64,000 nucleotides of DNA from Ampelomyces quisqualis (Eukaryota; Ascomycota; Dothideomycetes; Pleosporales; Phaeosphaeriaceae), in assembly GCA_018398575.1 (NCBI GenBank), contig JAGTXZ010000014.1:992001-1056000 (forward strand), given 5' to 3'. The translations under genes were made by a program, and so were the position numbers. Below are positions 33,883-44,161 of the stretch, piece after piece. The notes beneath the pieces are model-generated. The model saw nothing but the letters and a program-made list of their open reading frames with translations. It was not told the origin of the DNA and did not search any database. Each line of letters starts with the position of its first letter. The stretch's first letter is position 1.

Positions 33883-36800
33883 CTATACATCATCATTCTT
33901 GTGTTGGCCCCTAGCCAATGGACTCTGTCCGCTACCACGTCTCATGTTCTGCTTGACTGAGGATGCTGAGCTTCGTTGAGAACGAATTTTGAAAGACTTG
34001 ATGGACGGCGATGGCGAGGGCCGAGGTGACGCATGCGGGGATTCCCTTGGGGGCGGAGAGCCACCCAACTGCTCAAATCTCCCAGCAAGATCTTTCACTC
34101 GACTGGGTGAGCCGCCCGATGCGCATGTCACATCCTCACTAGAACTTTCTTGTGGTAGAGACAGTATGCTGCTCCCGTCCACGTCGGCGTTGACAACCCG
34201 CAACTTGGATTTTGGTACCGTGAACATCACCTGCACAACGCGGCGTTCAACAGCGGCTTCGACATCCCAGTCAGCTTCGCTAGCCGGTGTGCTGGGCCGT
34301 TCGTCTGTCACTGGCACACCTAGTCGATCGGGCCGGATCGGCGTACGTGGCGGAAGTAGCTGACCGTCATCCGTAGTCATATTCACGAGCAACTTGCCTC
34401 GCTCTCTCCATTCATGCCTTTGGCGCTCTCGCTCCGCGAGCACAATGTCCTCAGGAGCGCCCCAATCGTCACCAGCTGTCCGCTTCCACCTGGCGTCCTG
34501 TTCATCCTCGAGCCAGTCCTGCTGACCTCTTCGACTTCTCCAGAAGCTAGCATCCGAAGCTGCGCGCCGAGGCCGCGAAGATACTACTGGACCGGACTTT
34601 CTATTGTCAGCGGCAGATGAGACGATGGGCGAGATCGGGTTATCGGTATAACGTTCATGGTGTGACATCGTAGTAGTAAGCGAACTGGTTCGCTCGGCAC
34701 TGGATGCAGACCGGGTGAGTACTCTGCGGACGCTGCCTAGCCAACTTCGCCGCCTTTCCCTCGTTGCTGGTCGTGAGCTACTTGAGAAATCCAGAGCATA
34801 AGATGTAGCTGGTGTGGCTGTTGCAGCGCGGCTACTACTGCCTTCGGTGTCGCGATAAGTGTTCGAGTTCGACGACGACGTCCCTGGACGAGGACGTTCC
34901 GGATTACCGCCCAATAACGCTTCACCCTCTGCCTGGAGGTGGGCGAATGACGACTGCGCTGTGCGAAAAGAGTCAATGTCTCCATAGCCATGACTACGTA
35001 TGCTTGTGAAGGACTGTGTTCTGGGATCCACCGGGCTTTGCCGTCCATCTTCGTAATTTTCCTGTGGCACGTCCCGTGTGGGGCTTGCACTAGGTGTTTT
35101 GAAAGGATTCACATGGCTCGCGCTGTTCAATATTGCAGCTGATCGCATAGAGGCGCTGCGGGCAACACCTCCTTTAGATGAAGTCCATGATAGTCCTGAG
35201 CGAGTACTCCTATCGCTTAGATTGGAGCCAGTCCGCTCTGAGCTAGATTTGTCAGGAGACAGCCTGCCAGTGGCTGGGCGTGGGAGGCCAGCTGCGCCCA
35301 ATGGCCAATTTGGTGAGACGTACTCGATCTGATCAGGCTCTTCCCGTACTGGAGAAGCTGGGGCAGAATGGAATATGCTTCTTTGCTCAATGTCGCCTCG
35401 TCGGGCATCTGTAAAAGGGTCCAGACTCGCAGCGTTATCCAGAATTGATCCGCCGGAATGTCGCTGACGCCCGGTCATTTCGGCCTGCTTCTCATCCACT
35501 GGAGCTTGTCTCTCTTCCGGCTCCTCCTCCAGCTCATCGATTGGGTGGATGCTGCCTGGGCCTCGCATCTTGCTCATGCCAAAGCCAGGCCTGCCGCTAA
35601 GACTACGTCGTAGTCCTCGTGTTGGGCTCGGGATCTCGACCAGCAATCCAGTGCGTTCCGCATCCCTACCAGTGGTCTGCCTCCAACCTTGTCCACCCTG
35701 AGTCCCGGGCGGGAAGTAGTAGTTGCCATTGTGGCCCGCAAGATAATCTAGTGTATCGGCCTGCCCACCACGGCCATCGAAGCCAGGCGAGGATTCATCA
35801 GTGTTGTATCGATGAATCGTAAAGGAGAGGTCCTGGATTTGCTTCTCACGGACTTCACGCTGCCTCTGCAGGCGTCTCGTATACCACATATAGAAGGCAA
35901 GCAGGCCGCAGACAGCAGCCAAACCGATTCCGAGACCGACTCCCAAGCCAATTTTCTGACCTGGACTGGACAGCGGCCCAGTCTTTAGTGGTTCAGCACC
36001 TGGTGTGTCGGATGGAGGAGTGTATTCCGTGATCCAGGTGTTAGAAGTGGTATTCAGGAAGTATGATTTGCTATTCACGGCTTGTGTAGCCCTTCTTTGC
36101 TGCGAAGTAGGGGTTGGTATTGTGTAACCACCTCTGATCATCATGATGCCTCCTGAAAGCATGGTGGCGCCATGTCCATAGAGACCGGAGTTGGTCGGTA
36201 GACCTGCGCCTTTGGTGGAGGGTGAGGACCAGCGCCAATCATCTTTCCCACCATAGCCACTAGCAATGTTGAGTATCGCAAGTTGCGGCTCCGCGGGAGT
36301 ATCGGTATTACCGACCCAGCCACCGAAGATGACAATTCGTTGGCCATCCGGTGTCAGAGCAGCCGAGTGTCCAGATCTTGGATCGATACTAGCGACGTCA
36401 TCGCGGACGGCGAGATCTGTGTGGGGGCGATCGGGTTGATCTACACCAATGAACGTCCAGCCTTGTTCTGGAAGGGAGAAGAGGGCGACCTGCGACATAT
36501 TGATGAATGCGGTACTAGTGTGCCCACCGATGAGCACAAAATTTTGCTGCTGTGTCTGCGTTCCATCGCTGCGGTTCGAGTAGGTCGGCTCCAATCCTGT
36601 CATCGTAAAGCCAGCTTCGGGAACTGGGGGCCCGCGAGTCGAAGATGCATCTAGCGTATATGAGATCTTGCTGTCGGGGCTTCTGGATGGCTGTAGGGTG
36701 GTCATTAGATTTGAATAGTTGGCCGCAGCTTGCCAGCTACTGCTGTTGGTGTCGCTGAAAGGGCACATGCCACCAAAGACGTATGCACTGGTCATCGTAG

Positions 36801-37314
36801 GGTCTCCGCCGACTGTACTCGAAAAGGTCATGCCACCGCCAAGGTAGTTGGGTCCCATAATTGCGTCGTGCCTGCTGCCTTTGGGTGACAAATCCTCCTG
36901 CCTCCACTGCCCTTGTCCCTTGTTCTTCCCGGAGCCCGGAGTGTATTTCCATACTTGGCCACCACTGGCGCCGCGTGAGCAGTCCCCGGTGTACACTGTA
37001 ATGTTTCCGCCTTGATCTAGCAGTGGGGTAAACGCGCGCGCCGAGCCGCTGTCCAAGAACGGAAGGGTGGGATACAGGGTGGTATACGGGAGGTTTACGG
37101 CATTGACTGGCGAGGACACATCGATAGAGCCGAGCTGAAACTGGCTGGAGCCGTCCGCCGTCGGTTCGAAGATGTAGAGGAGATTGTCATGCCGTAGGAT
37201 TCGTGTTGGGTTGTTCGGCATCTGGGCAAGGGCGATGGTGAGGAATAGACAGGCCGGGAACAAGCGGAGCCATTGTATGCGCAATTGTGGCAATGCTGCA
37301 GCCGAGAGCATCAT
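33883..37314 (-). CDS. Single-pass membrane protein with kelch-type beta-propeller ectodomain
   Basis: Intronless, 1143 residues from the Met at 37314. A signal peptide is visible in the first 30 residues (IQWLRLFPACLFLTIALA). The ectodomain has kelch-like blades with the GG doublet: AYVFGGMCPF, FVLIGGHTST, RIVIFGGWVGN and MMIRGGYTIP, plus several N-glycosylation sites. A transmembrane helix (GVGLGIGLAAVCGLLAFYMWY, residues about 450-475) is followed by a long cytoplasmic tail rich in Ser, Arg and Pro with many putative phosphorylation sites. This architecture recurs in fungal cell-surface proteins of the cell wall, polarity or sensing systems; the ligand and function are unknown. The reading frame is open for 98 more codons to an ATG at 37608, but the signal peptide supports the later start. 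Confidence 0.88.
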   Translation of the reverse strand: MMLSAAALPQLRIQWLRLFPACLFLTIALAQMPNNPTRILRHDNLLYIFEPTADGSSQFQLGSIDVSSPVNAVNLPYTTLYPTLPFLDSGSARAFTPLLDQGGNITVYTGDCSRGASGGQVWKYTPGSGKNKGQGQWRQEDLSPKGSRHDAIMGPNYLGGGMTFSSTVGGDPTMTSAYVFGGMCPFSDTNSSSWQAAANYSNLMTTLQPSRSPDSKISYTLDASSTRGPPVPEAGFTMTGLEPTYSNRSDGTQTQQQNFVLIGGHTSTAFINMSQVALFSLPEQGWTFIGVDQPDRPHTDLAVRDDVASIDPRSGHSAALTPDGQRIVIFGGWVGNTDTPAEPQLAILNIASGYGGKDDWRWSSPSTKGAGLPTNSGLYGHGATMLSGGIMMIRGGYTIPTPTSQQRRATQAVNSKSYFLNTTSNTWITEYTPPSDTPGAEPLKTGPLSSPGQKIGLGVGLGIGLAAVCGLLAFYMWYTRRLQRQREVREKQIQDLSFTIHRYNTDESSPGFDGRGGQADTLDYLAGHNGNYYFPPGTQGGQGWRQTTGRDAERTGLLVEIPSPTRGLRRSLSGRPGFGMSKMRGPGSIHPIDELEEEPEERQAPVDEKQAEMTGRQRHSGGSILDNAASLDPFTDARRGDIEQRSIFHSAPASPVREEPDQIEYVSPNWPLGAAGLPRPATGRLSPDKSSSERTGSNLSDRSTRSGLSWTSSKGGVARSASMRSAAILNSASHVNPFKTPSASPTRDVPQENYEDGRQSPVDPRTQSFTSIRSHGYGDIDSFRTAQSSFAHLQAEGEALLGGNPERPRPGTSSSNSNTYRDTEGSSSRAATATPATSYALDFSSSSRPATRERRRSWLGSVRRVLTRSASSAERTSSLTTTMSHHERYTDNPISPIVSSAADNRKSGPVVSSRPRRAASDASFWRSRRGQQDWLEDEQDARWKRTAGDDWGAPEDIVLAERERQRHEWRERGKLLVNMTTDDGQLLPPRTPIRPDRLGVPVTDERPSTPASEADWDVEAAVERRVVQVMFTVPKSKLRVVNADVDGSSILSLPQESSSEDVTCASGGSPSRVKDLAGRFEQLGGSPPPRESPHASPRPSPSPSIKSFKIRSQRSSASSVKQNMRRGSGQSPLARGQHKNDDV

Positions 37315-38162
37315 GTCGTTCTGGTCGCAGAGACGAGGGACGTTCACCTCAGAGGTCGCTTCGGATGCTCCATGGACCACGCGAGGGGGTTTGCGAGGCA
37401 GCGTCGTACAAAAGAGTACTCCGTAGGCGATGATGGAGGAGCCCACTTTACAGGTAGGGAGTAGAGGGGTGTCGGACCTCAGGTTCATGCACGGAGCCGT
37501 CGGAGGGAGGTTGGAATCGGGGCTTGTGCCGCCTGTCAACAGAGGCCCCAGCCACTCGATTGCGCGAAGACAGCCGTGATTCTGTTCCAACGGCCGCTTA
37601 CCGTCCAATCACGCCCCTGGAGAGGATGAAAAGGCCTTGGTCTGGAATGCGGCACGCACGAGGCCTAGCCTGCCTTGACATGGGAGTAAACACGGTTGGT
37701 TGCTAGGTAACGTCGGAAGCGGCTTGCGCCTTCAGAAGCATGGGAACACCATGACGACGATTGGCAAACACCTGAGACTCGTGCGTTTGCTGTGGTGAAG
37801 TGCAGCGCTTCAGTTTTGACGTGATGTTCGAGATGCAGTGCTGATCAAAACCCTGTTGCTCAGACGGATGGATGGGAGGCTGGTCGACGGCATGTGCCAA
37901 GGCCGCGCTCATGACGCAAGGCTGGACGCAATACCGAGTACCGAGTACCGAGTGACAGACGGCGCAGAGTACCCCAACTTACTCAACACCCTCGCTCCAT
38001 TGAGTCGTCGTGCGTGATATGGATGTTTGCGAGAGCATGTCACATGGATTTGCGTTTTCCCATCTGGCACTGCATGCGTCCACTACCACCCAAGACAAGT
38101 TCCACAGTGCTGCGCACGAGGAACTTCAACGACATCATGTCGATACAGCTGCCCCTCCTACC
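37315..38162. other. Intergenic; upstream open extension and a short tandem repeat
   Basis: 37315-37608 continues the kelch frame without signal-peptide features and is taken as 5' untranslated sequence. Near 37932-37953 the heptamer TACCGAG occurs three times in tandem. Nothing else is recognised. Confidence 0.4.
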
Positions 38163-39121
38163 CTACAAACTGAACCGCATGCCTCCGTTTGCACAAATAA
38201 CGCTGCCCGTGGTCCACCCCGCCTCGGGCAAGCAGAGCATTCCCACAACTCCAGCAACCTCCTCACTGTATGCCGGTCGTCCTCCGGCGCCTTGCGACGC
38301 CTTATAGATCCTCTCTTCGTCAATGCCTTTTCTGGGTGCTGCCAACGGAGTGTTCTCGATGAAGGGCTTGTTCTGTGCGATGAAGTTTTCATCATTGCCC
38401 CAGTACATGTCGGTCGCTACGGGACCTGGGTTGATGGCATTGACCGTGCATCGTTCTGCCAATTCCCGAGACCACGTCCTTGTCATGCTCTCAAGCGCTG
38501 CCTTGGTACCGCCATAGATAGATTGTCCTTTATAGCCCAAAGAAGAGCTGACCGACGACAGGTTTACGATGCGGCCAGAGCGGTCGTTTGGCAGGTAAGG
38601 TATCGCCGCCTGTAGAAGCAGCAACGGTCCTCGCACATTGATGTTGAACTGCCTCGCAAAGTCCTCACAGTCCACATTCTCGACGAAGTTGTTGCCTGCA
38701 ACACCGGCATTGTTGATGATGATGTCGAGCTGAAACTTGCCGCTCTTGGGGTGCGTGAAATTGTTCTTGGTGACCTCTATCAGGTGCTTCGGTCCGTTCT
38801 CGGAGCCCATGCTGGCTTGAATTGCCAGCGTTTTGACACCATATTCAGCAGACAATTCCGAAGCAAGGTCTTCAGCGGTCTGTGTCGAAGAGTCGGATGT
38901 GTAATTTATCACCACGTGGCAGCCTTTGCTAGCCAAATTGCGCGCGATTTCAACGCCGATACCTATGCACTTTAAGTCAACCCCTCTCGTATCTGAATAC
39001 AAGTCTTCATACCCCGCGATGATCCAGTCACGATGCCGACTCGGCCCTCGAGCGGCCGCTGACTGGAATTGCTACCTAGATTAGTAGAGGCTGTGCGTGT
39101 GTGTGCAGGCCTTGTAAACAT
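38163..39121 (-). CDS. Short-chain dehydrogenase/reductase
   Basis: Two exons (39121-39013 and 38962-38163) give 302 residues. Removing the 50-base intron restores the cofactor motif TGSSRGIG at residues 32-39. NNAG occurs at about 120-123, the catalytic Ser in the NLSSVSS segment (near 173-176), and YGGTK gives Tyr186 and Lys190. This is the classical SDR Rossmann fold; TGxxxGIG is consistent with NADP(H)- or NAD(H)-dependent oxidoreduction of an alcohol or ketone. The region after the catalytic site (NPGPVATDMYW) is typical of three-/four-carbon oxoacyl reductase-like SDRs. The substrate is unknown. There is no obvious targeting signal, so it is probably cytosolic. Confidence 0.9.
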
Positions 39122-39956
39122 GTTGGGCGAATTTTCAGGCAGTGTCCCAGTATAATTTGAGCCAAGGTCAAGAGACGACGTGTCGCAAATAATGGCGGGG
39201 TTGCGATGTAAACTCTAGAAAACGTAGTGCGGGGGCAAAGGCTGGCCGCCGATTTGGCCGCCAATGATTGGCCTGCAACATAGGAAGCTCGACCATGAAC
39301 TGTAGTCCAGATGGTCTGGCACGGAGGCGTCAGATCGGCTATGCACGTATGATTTTGGTGGTTTCGATGGCCATCATGTTCTGCGCAAGCATGTGATAGA
39401 CCCCGCACGGAGAGACAGAATCCAGAAGTTTTTCAGGGAGTCGGGCGACGGACGTCGATCTCAGCAAAGACATACGGTAAGCTCATTGAGGACTAAACGT
39501 GTGCGACGCGTCCGTGGTGCTCGCGCATGTGCAACGAAGAAAGTTTCTGTCGGGGACGGACCTCCGAGAACGGAGAGTTACGAGGGTGGTGAGCATTCAA
39601 TCGTCTGCCCTCGCGAGCAAAGCGTACTACGACCCGCGATAATGCGAGCTCGATGAAAGCGTACGCCGAGAGATCCAACGGCGAAGTGGTTCAAGATGGC
39701 TGATCGCGGCGATTTGTTGCAGGTGGTGACGCTGAAACTCACCGACGAGGTGAAGCGTGAGAGCACGCTAGCGCACAAATAGCGTCCTGATAACCCCGCG
39801 CTTATACGCCAGAAAATAAAAGCACACCATCCCGCCCCACTACCAGTCTTTCTTCTCACTTCTCCCTCCCTCCTCTCCTGCCTCCCATCCTCCCACATCA
39901 ATCTTCATCCAACCTTTTGCCTTCTCCACACAGTCTCAGAAGGACTGCACACCGCA
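39122..39956. promoter_or_regulatory. Divergent intergenic region; pyrimidine-rich leader of MET6
   Basis: The SDR gene and MET6 are transcribed away from each other across this 835-base interval. The last 120 bases contain an AAATAAAAG-type AT element (near 39815) and a long CT-rich tract (about 39845-39910), the usual core promoter and leader of highly expressed fungal genes. I see no CACGTG motif here of the kind bound by sulfur regulators. No other gene is supported. Confidence 0.5.
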
Positions 39957-42360
39957 ATGGTCCACTCATCAGTTCTCGGGTTCCCCCGCATGGGTGCGGA
40001 CCGTGAGCTCAAGAAGGCCAACGAGGCCTACTGGGCAGACAAGCTCTCACGGGACGAGCTGCTCAAGGAGGGCAAGCGCCTACGATTGGAGCACTGGAAG
40101 ATCCAGAAGGATGCCGGTGTCGACATCATCCCCAGCAACGACTTTGCCTTTTACGACCACCTCCTCGACCACATCCAACTGTTCAATGTAAGCTAACAAC
40201 AGGCTCTTCCGCTGAACAACCCGTTCTAACAGCCACAGGCTATCCCAGAGCGCTACTCCAAGAACTCGCTGCACTCACTCGATGAGTACTTCGCCATGGG
40301 CCGCGGTCACCAGAAGGGTGGCGTCGATGTGCCTAGTCTGGTAAGTTAGCTTGCCATCACCCACCATTGCATCATGGCTAATAATTGCCCAGGAAATGGT
40401 CAAGTGGTTCGACTCCAACTACCACTACGTCAAGCCCACCTTCCAGGATGACCAGAGCTTCAAGCTCTCCGAGAACCCCAAGCCTCTCGCCGAGTTCCTC
40501 GAGGCCAAGGAGGCAGGCATCGTCACACGGCCCGTCCTCGTCGGCCCTGTCTCCTTCCTCGCTCTCGGCAAGGCAGACCGCGACCAGTCGGTAGACCCCA
40601 TCTCCCTGCTCGACAAGCTGCTTCCCGTCTACGTTGAGCTCCTCGAGAAGCTCAAGGCCGCTGGTGCCGAGTACGTTCAGATCGACGAGCCTGTTTTGGT
40701 TTACGATCTGCCACAAAAGGTCAAGGACGCTTTCAAGCCTGCATACGAGAAGCTCGTTGGCAGCAACCTGCCCAAGGCAATCGTTGCCACCTACTTCGGT
40801 GACATTGTCCACAACTTTGACGCTCTTGCCGGTCTCTCCAACGTCCATGGTATTCACATCGATCTCGTACGGAACCCTGAGCAACTCGAGAGCGTCATCA
40901 GCAAGCTTGGCTCTAACCAGGTTCTGTCGGCTGGTGTTGTCGACGGACGCAACATCTGGAAGACAAACTTCAAGACTGCGATCGAGAAGATCGAGACCGC
41001 CGTCCAGAAGCTCGGCAAGGAACGTGTCATCGTTGCCACCTCCAGCTCGCTTCTGCACACTCCTCACTCTCTCGAAAGTGAGAAGAAGCTTCCCACTGAG
41101 GTTAAGGACTGGTTCTCTTTCGCCGTGCAGAAGGTTTCTGAAGTCGTTGTCATCGCCAAGGCTGTCACCGAGGGCCCTGCCACAGTCCGTGAGGCTCTCG
41201 AGGCCAACGCCAAGTCGATGCAGGCCCGTGCATCCTCTGAGCGCACCAACAACAAGGCCGTCAAGGACCGCCAGGCTAGTGTCACCCCCGAGCAGCACGA
41301 GCGCAAGTCTGCATTCCCTGAGCGTTACGCACAGCAGAAGCAGCACCTGAAACTTCCTACCTTCCCCACTACCACTATCGGTTCCTTCCCTCAGACCAAG
41401 GAGATCCGTATCCAGCGTAACAAATTTACCAAGGGCGAGATCAGCGCTGAGGAGTACGAGAGGTTCATCGAGAAAGAGATTGAGGATGTCATCAAGGTTC
41501 AAGACGAGCTTGACCTCGATGTCTACGTCCACGGCGAGCCTGAGCGTAACGACATGGTTCAATACTTCGGCGAGCGCCTAGACGGCTACGTCTTCACCAC
41601 TAAGGGCTGGGTTCAGTCTTACGGCTCTCGATGCGTTCGTCCCCCGATCATCGTTGGTGACATCTCTCGCCCTGCCCCCATGACCGTCAAGGAGTCCAAG
41701 TACGCCGCTTCGGTCTCCAAGAAGCCCATGAAGGGCATGCTTACTGGCCCCATCACCTGCCTCCGATGGTCTTTCCCTCGTGACGATGTTCACCAGTCCG
41801 TCCAAGCCCAGCAGCTCGCTCTCGCTCTCCGCGATGAGGTTGTTGATCTTGAGGCTGCTGGTATCTTTGTCATTCAGGTCGACGAGCCCGCTCTTCGTGA
41901 AGGTCTTCCCCTCCGTGCTGGCGCCGAGCGTGAGAAGTACCTTTCGTGGGCCGTAGACTCCTTCAAGTTGTCCTGCGCTGGCGTCCAGGACTCCACCCAG
42001 ATTCACTCCCACTTCTGCTACTCCGAGTTCCAGGATTTCTTCCACGCCATTGCTGCCCTCGATGCCGATGTGCTCTCTATCGAGAACAGCAAGAGTGACG
42101 CCAAGCTTCTCAAAGTCTTTGAGGACAAGGCCTACCCCCGCCACATTGGTCCCGGTGTCTATGACATTCACTCGCCGCGTGTTCCTTCCGAGCAAGAGAT
42201 CAAGGACCGTCTCGCGGAAATGCTGACCTACCTCAAGCCCGAGCAGCTCTGGGTCAACCCCGACTGCGGTCTCAAGACCCGCCAGTGGAAGGAGACCAAG
42301 GCTGCGTTGACCAACCTCGTCAATGCTGCCAAGTTCTACCGTGAGAAGTACTCTTCTTAG
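39957..42360 (+). CDS. MET6: Cobalamin-independent methionine synthase
   Basis: Three exons (39957-40187, 40239-40340, 40393-42360), all phase 0, give 766 residues, the usual length. The enzyme transfers the methyl group of 5-methyltetrahydrofolate (polyglutamyl) to homocysteine, the last step of methionine synthesis, in the cytosol, and feeds S-adenosylmethionine. The N-terminal domain begins SSVLGFPRMGADRELKKA. The C-terminal catalytic barrel holds TTTIGSFPQT, the zinc ligands in HSHFCYSEF and NPDCGLKTR, and the folate- and homocysteine-binding DVYVHGEPERNDMVQYF segment. Codon use is strongly biased to C-ending codons, as expected for an abundant protein. It is intact and abuts the AT-rich block 400 bases downstream. 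Confidence 0.97.
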
Positions 42361-44161
42361 ATTCTTTAGCCATTTGGCACCCCTTGCGACTGTGTTTCAT
42401 CAATGCAGTCGCTTCGTGTGGCATATCAACATGCCGCCGTGTAATGTGTGTAATGACGTCTGTATATGATACCCAAAAGTTCAACCTGCATTATGGGTCG
42501 TTGTTAGTGGGTAGAAAGCGGATCATCTGATGGGTGGGTGCATGAACGATCTCAACATCGGCGTTCATATAAAAGCAGCATACTGTATGCTTGCTGTGGA
42601 GTTTTGGTTTCAAGCGCTTAGGATTATCATGTGACTGAAACTCCATCTTGAAGAGTAGAATGTCGCACCGTGACCCAGACACCTCTAGAAGACTCAGCGA
42701 CAAATCAAAGATATTCTGTCGCGATAACCCAAAGACATTCTGTTACTGCTAGTATTGCTTCCAGACAAAATACAACACCTACTAGAGCCTACATAATAAA
42801 CCTGTTATCCTACAATCCTAACGTAATACCTAAAGCTAGTCTAGGTAAAAAGACAGATAGAATGCTATTTAAAGTTACTACCTAGGCGCTATAATAATTT
42901 TTGGTCTAGTATTTAACTCTATATTATAAGACAAGCTACCTTAAATATTATCTTTATATACTTTTCTTTCTACTATAGTAGCTAGCCTATACCTACTATA
43001 TATCTAAATCTTCTATAACTCTTATTAATAATAAGTATATATCTACTCTATAAATTTTACTTATAGATATATTTTTTAAGACTACTATCTATTACTTTCT
43101 TATTACCTTATCTATTTCTTTTACTATAATTTTATATCTTTACTTTATATTCTAGCATAACTAACTTATATATACTTTTATAGTCTTCTCTAATTATTCT
43201 TTTAAAGTTGTAGGCTATAGCTTATACCTAAACTTAGTTATATATTTTTTAATATCTTTCTTTTTATATATATAGACTTACTAATAGTTTAGTTAAGTTA
43301 ATTATATTTCTTAAAAGAAGTAATAAACTAATTAAAAAGCTAAGACCTAAGCCTATAATAGAGTAATTTAAATATGATAAATACTAAAACCTTTTTCTAA
43401 TTATAGTACAAAACTTTACTATCTTATTTAATAACGTTAGGAAAACACAACGTTAGTAACATCTGTAATATTAGCAACACTGTTAACATAACTGTACTAC
43501 TAGCTACTAGACAGTTCTTAACTGTGCTCTGCTGTGCTAAGCAACAATAGTAATGCCTAGTATACTATTATTAGCAGCCTAGTTTGTAGAACTCTTTTAC
43601 AAAATAGTTTATAGTTCTTGTGTTTAATATAGCTTTGCACTGTCTGCATAACTGTGTTGCTAGTTAGCAGCCTGTCTTTAACTATGCCTAACTATAGTTT
43701 AAGTCTAAGGCAATCCCTTTAATAGCGCTATTACTTAGTTTAGGTTTTACTGCAAATTTATACTATCTTTGCACTTTAAATTAATTTTGCGTTACGTCTA
43801 CATATATACTTCTTTTACAATACTTTTTGCATTCTTGTGCTCTTAAGACTAGGCTACGTATCTACTTAAGCGTTTTTTATCTTATAGCTTTGCACAGTAG
43901 TGTACTATACTCTACAGTTTTACTGCTTAATTTACCTAATTTACACTAGCCTTTTAAGCTTTATAGAGATTTCCTTGTTATAATCTTACTTAATCTCTTC
44001 TCCTTTTGTTGTTACACTTTACAGACTACTGCGCAACAATATCTTTACATTCTACTTCTTTAGAACTTTTGTTTTCAAATTACTTTCTAAGTTGTACAAA
44101 ATAATGCCCTTGCACACGTCTACTAGCTAGCCTAGTTAATATACTCTAAACATAAATTAGT

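Noticed and set aside
37315..37608. 98-codon N-terminal extension of the kelch protein
   Set aside because: The signal peptide begins at the later Met; the extension would bury it.
40378..41562. 394-codon minus-strand open frame inside MET6
   Set aside because: It is the antisense shadow of a C-ending-codon-rich gene; MET6 on the plus strand is unambiguous.
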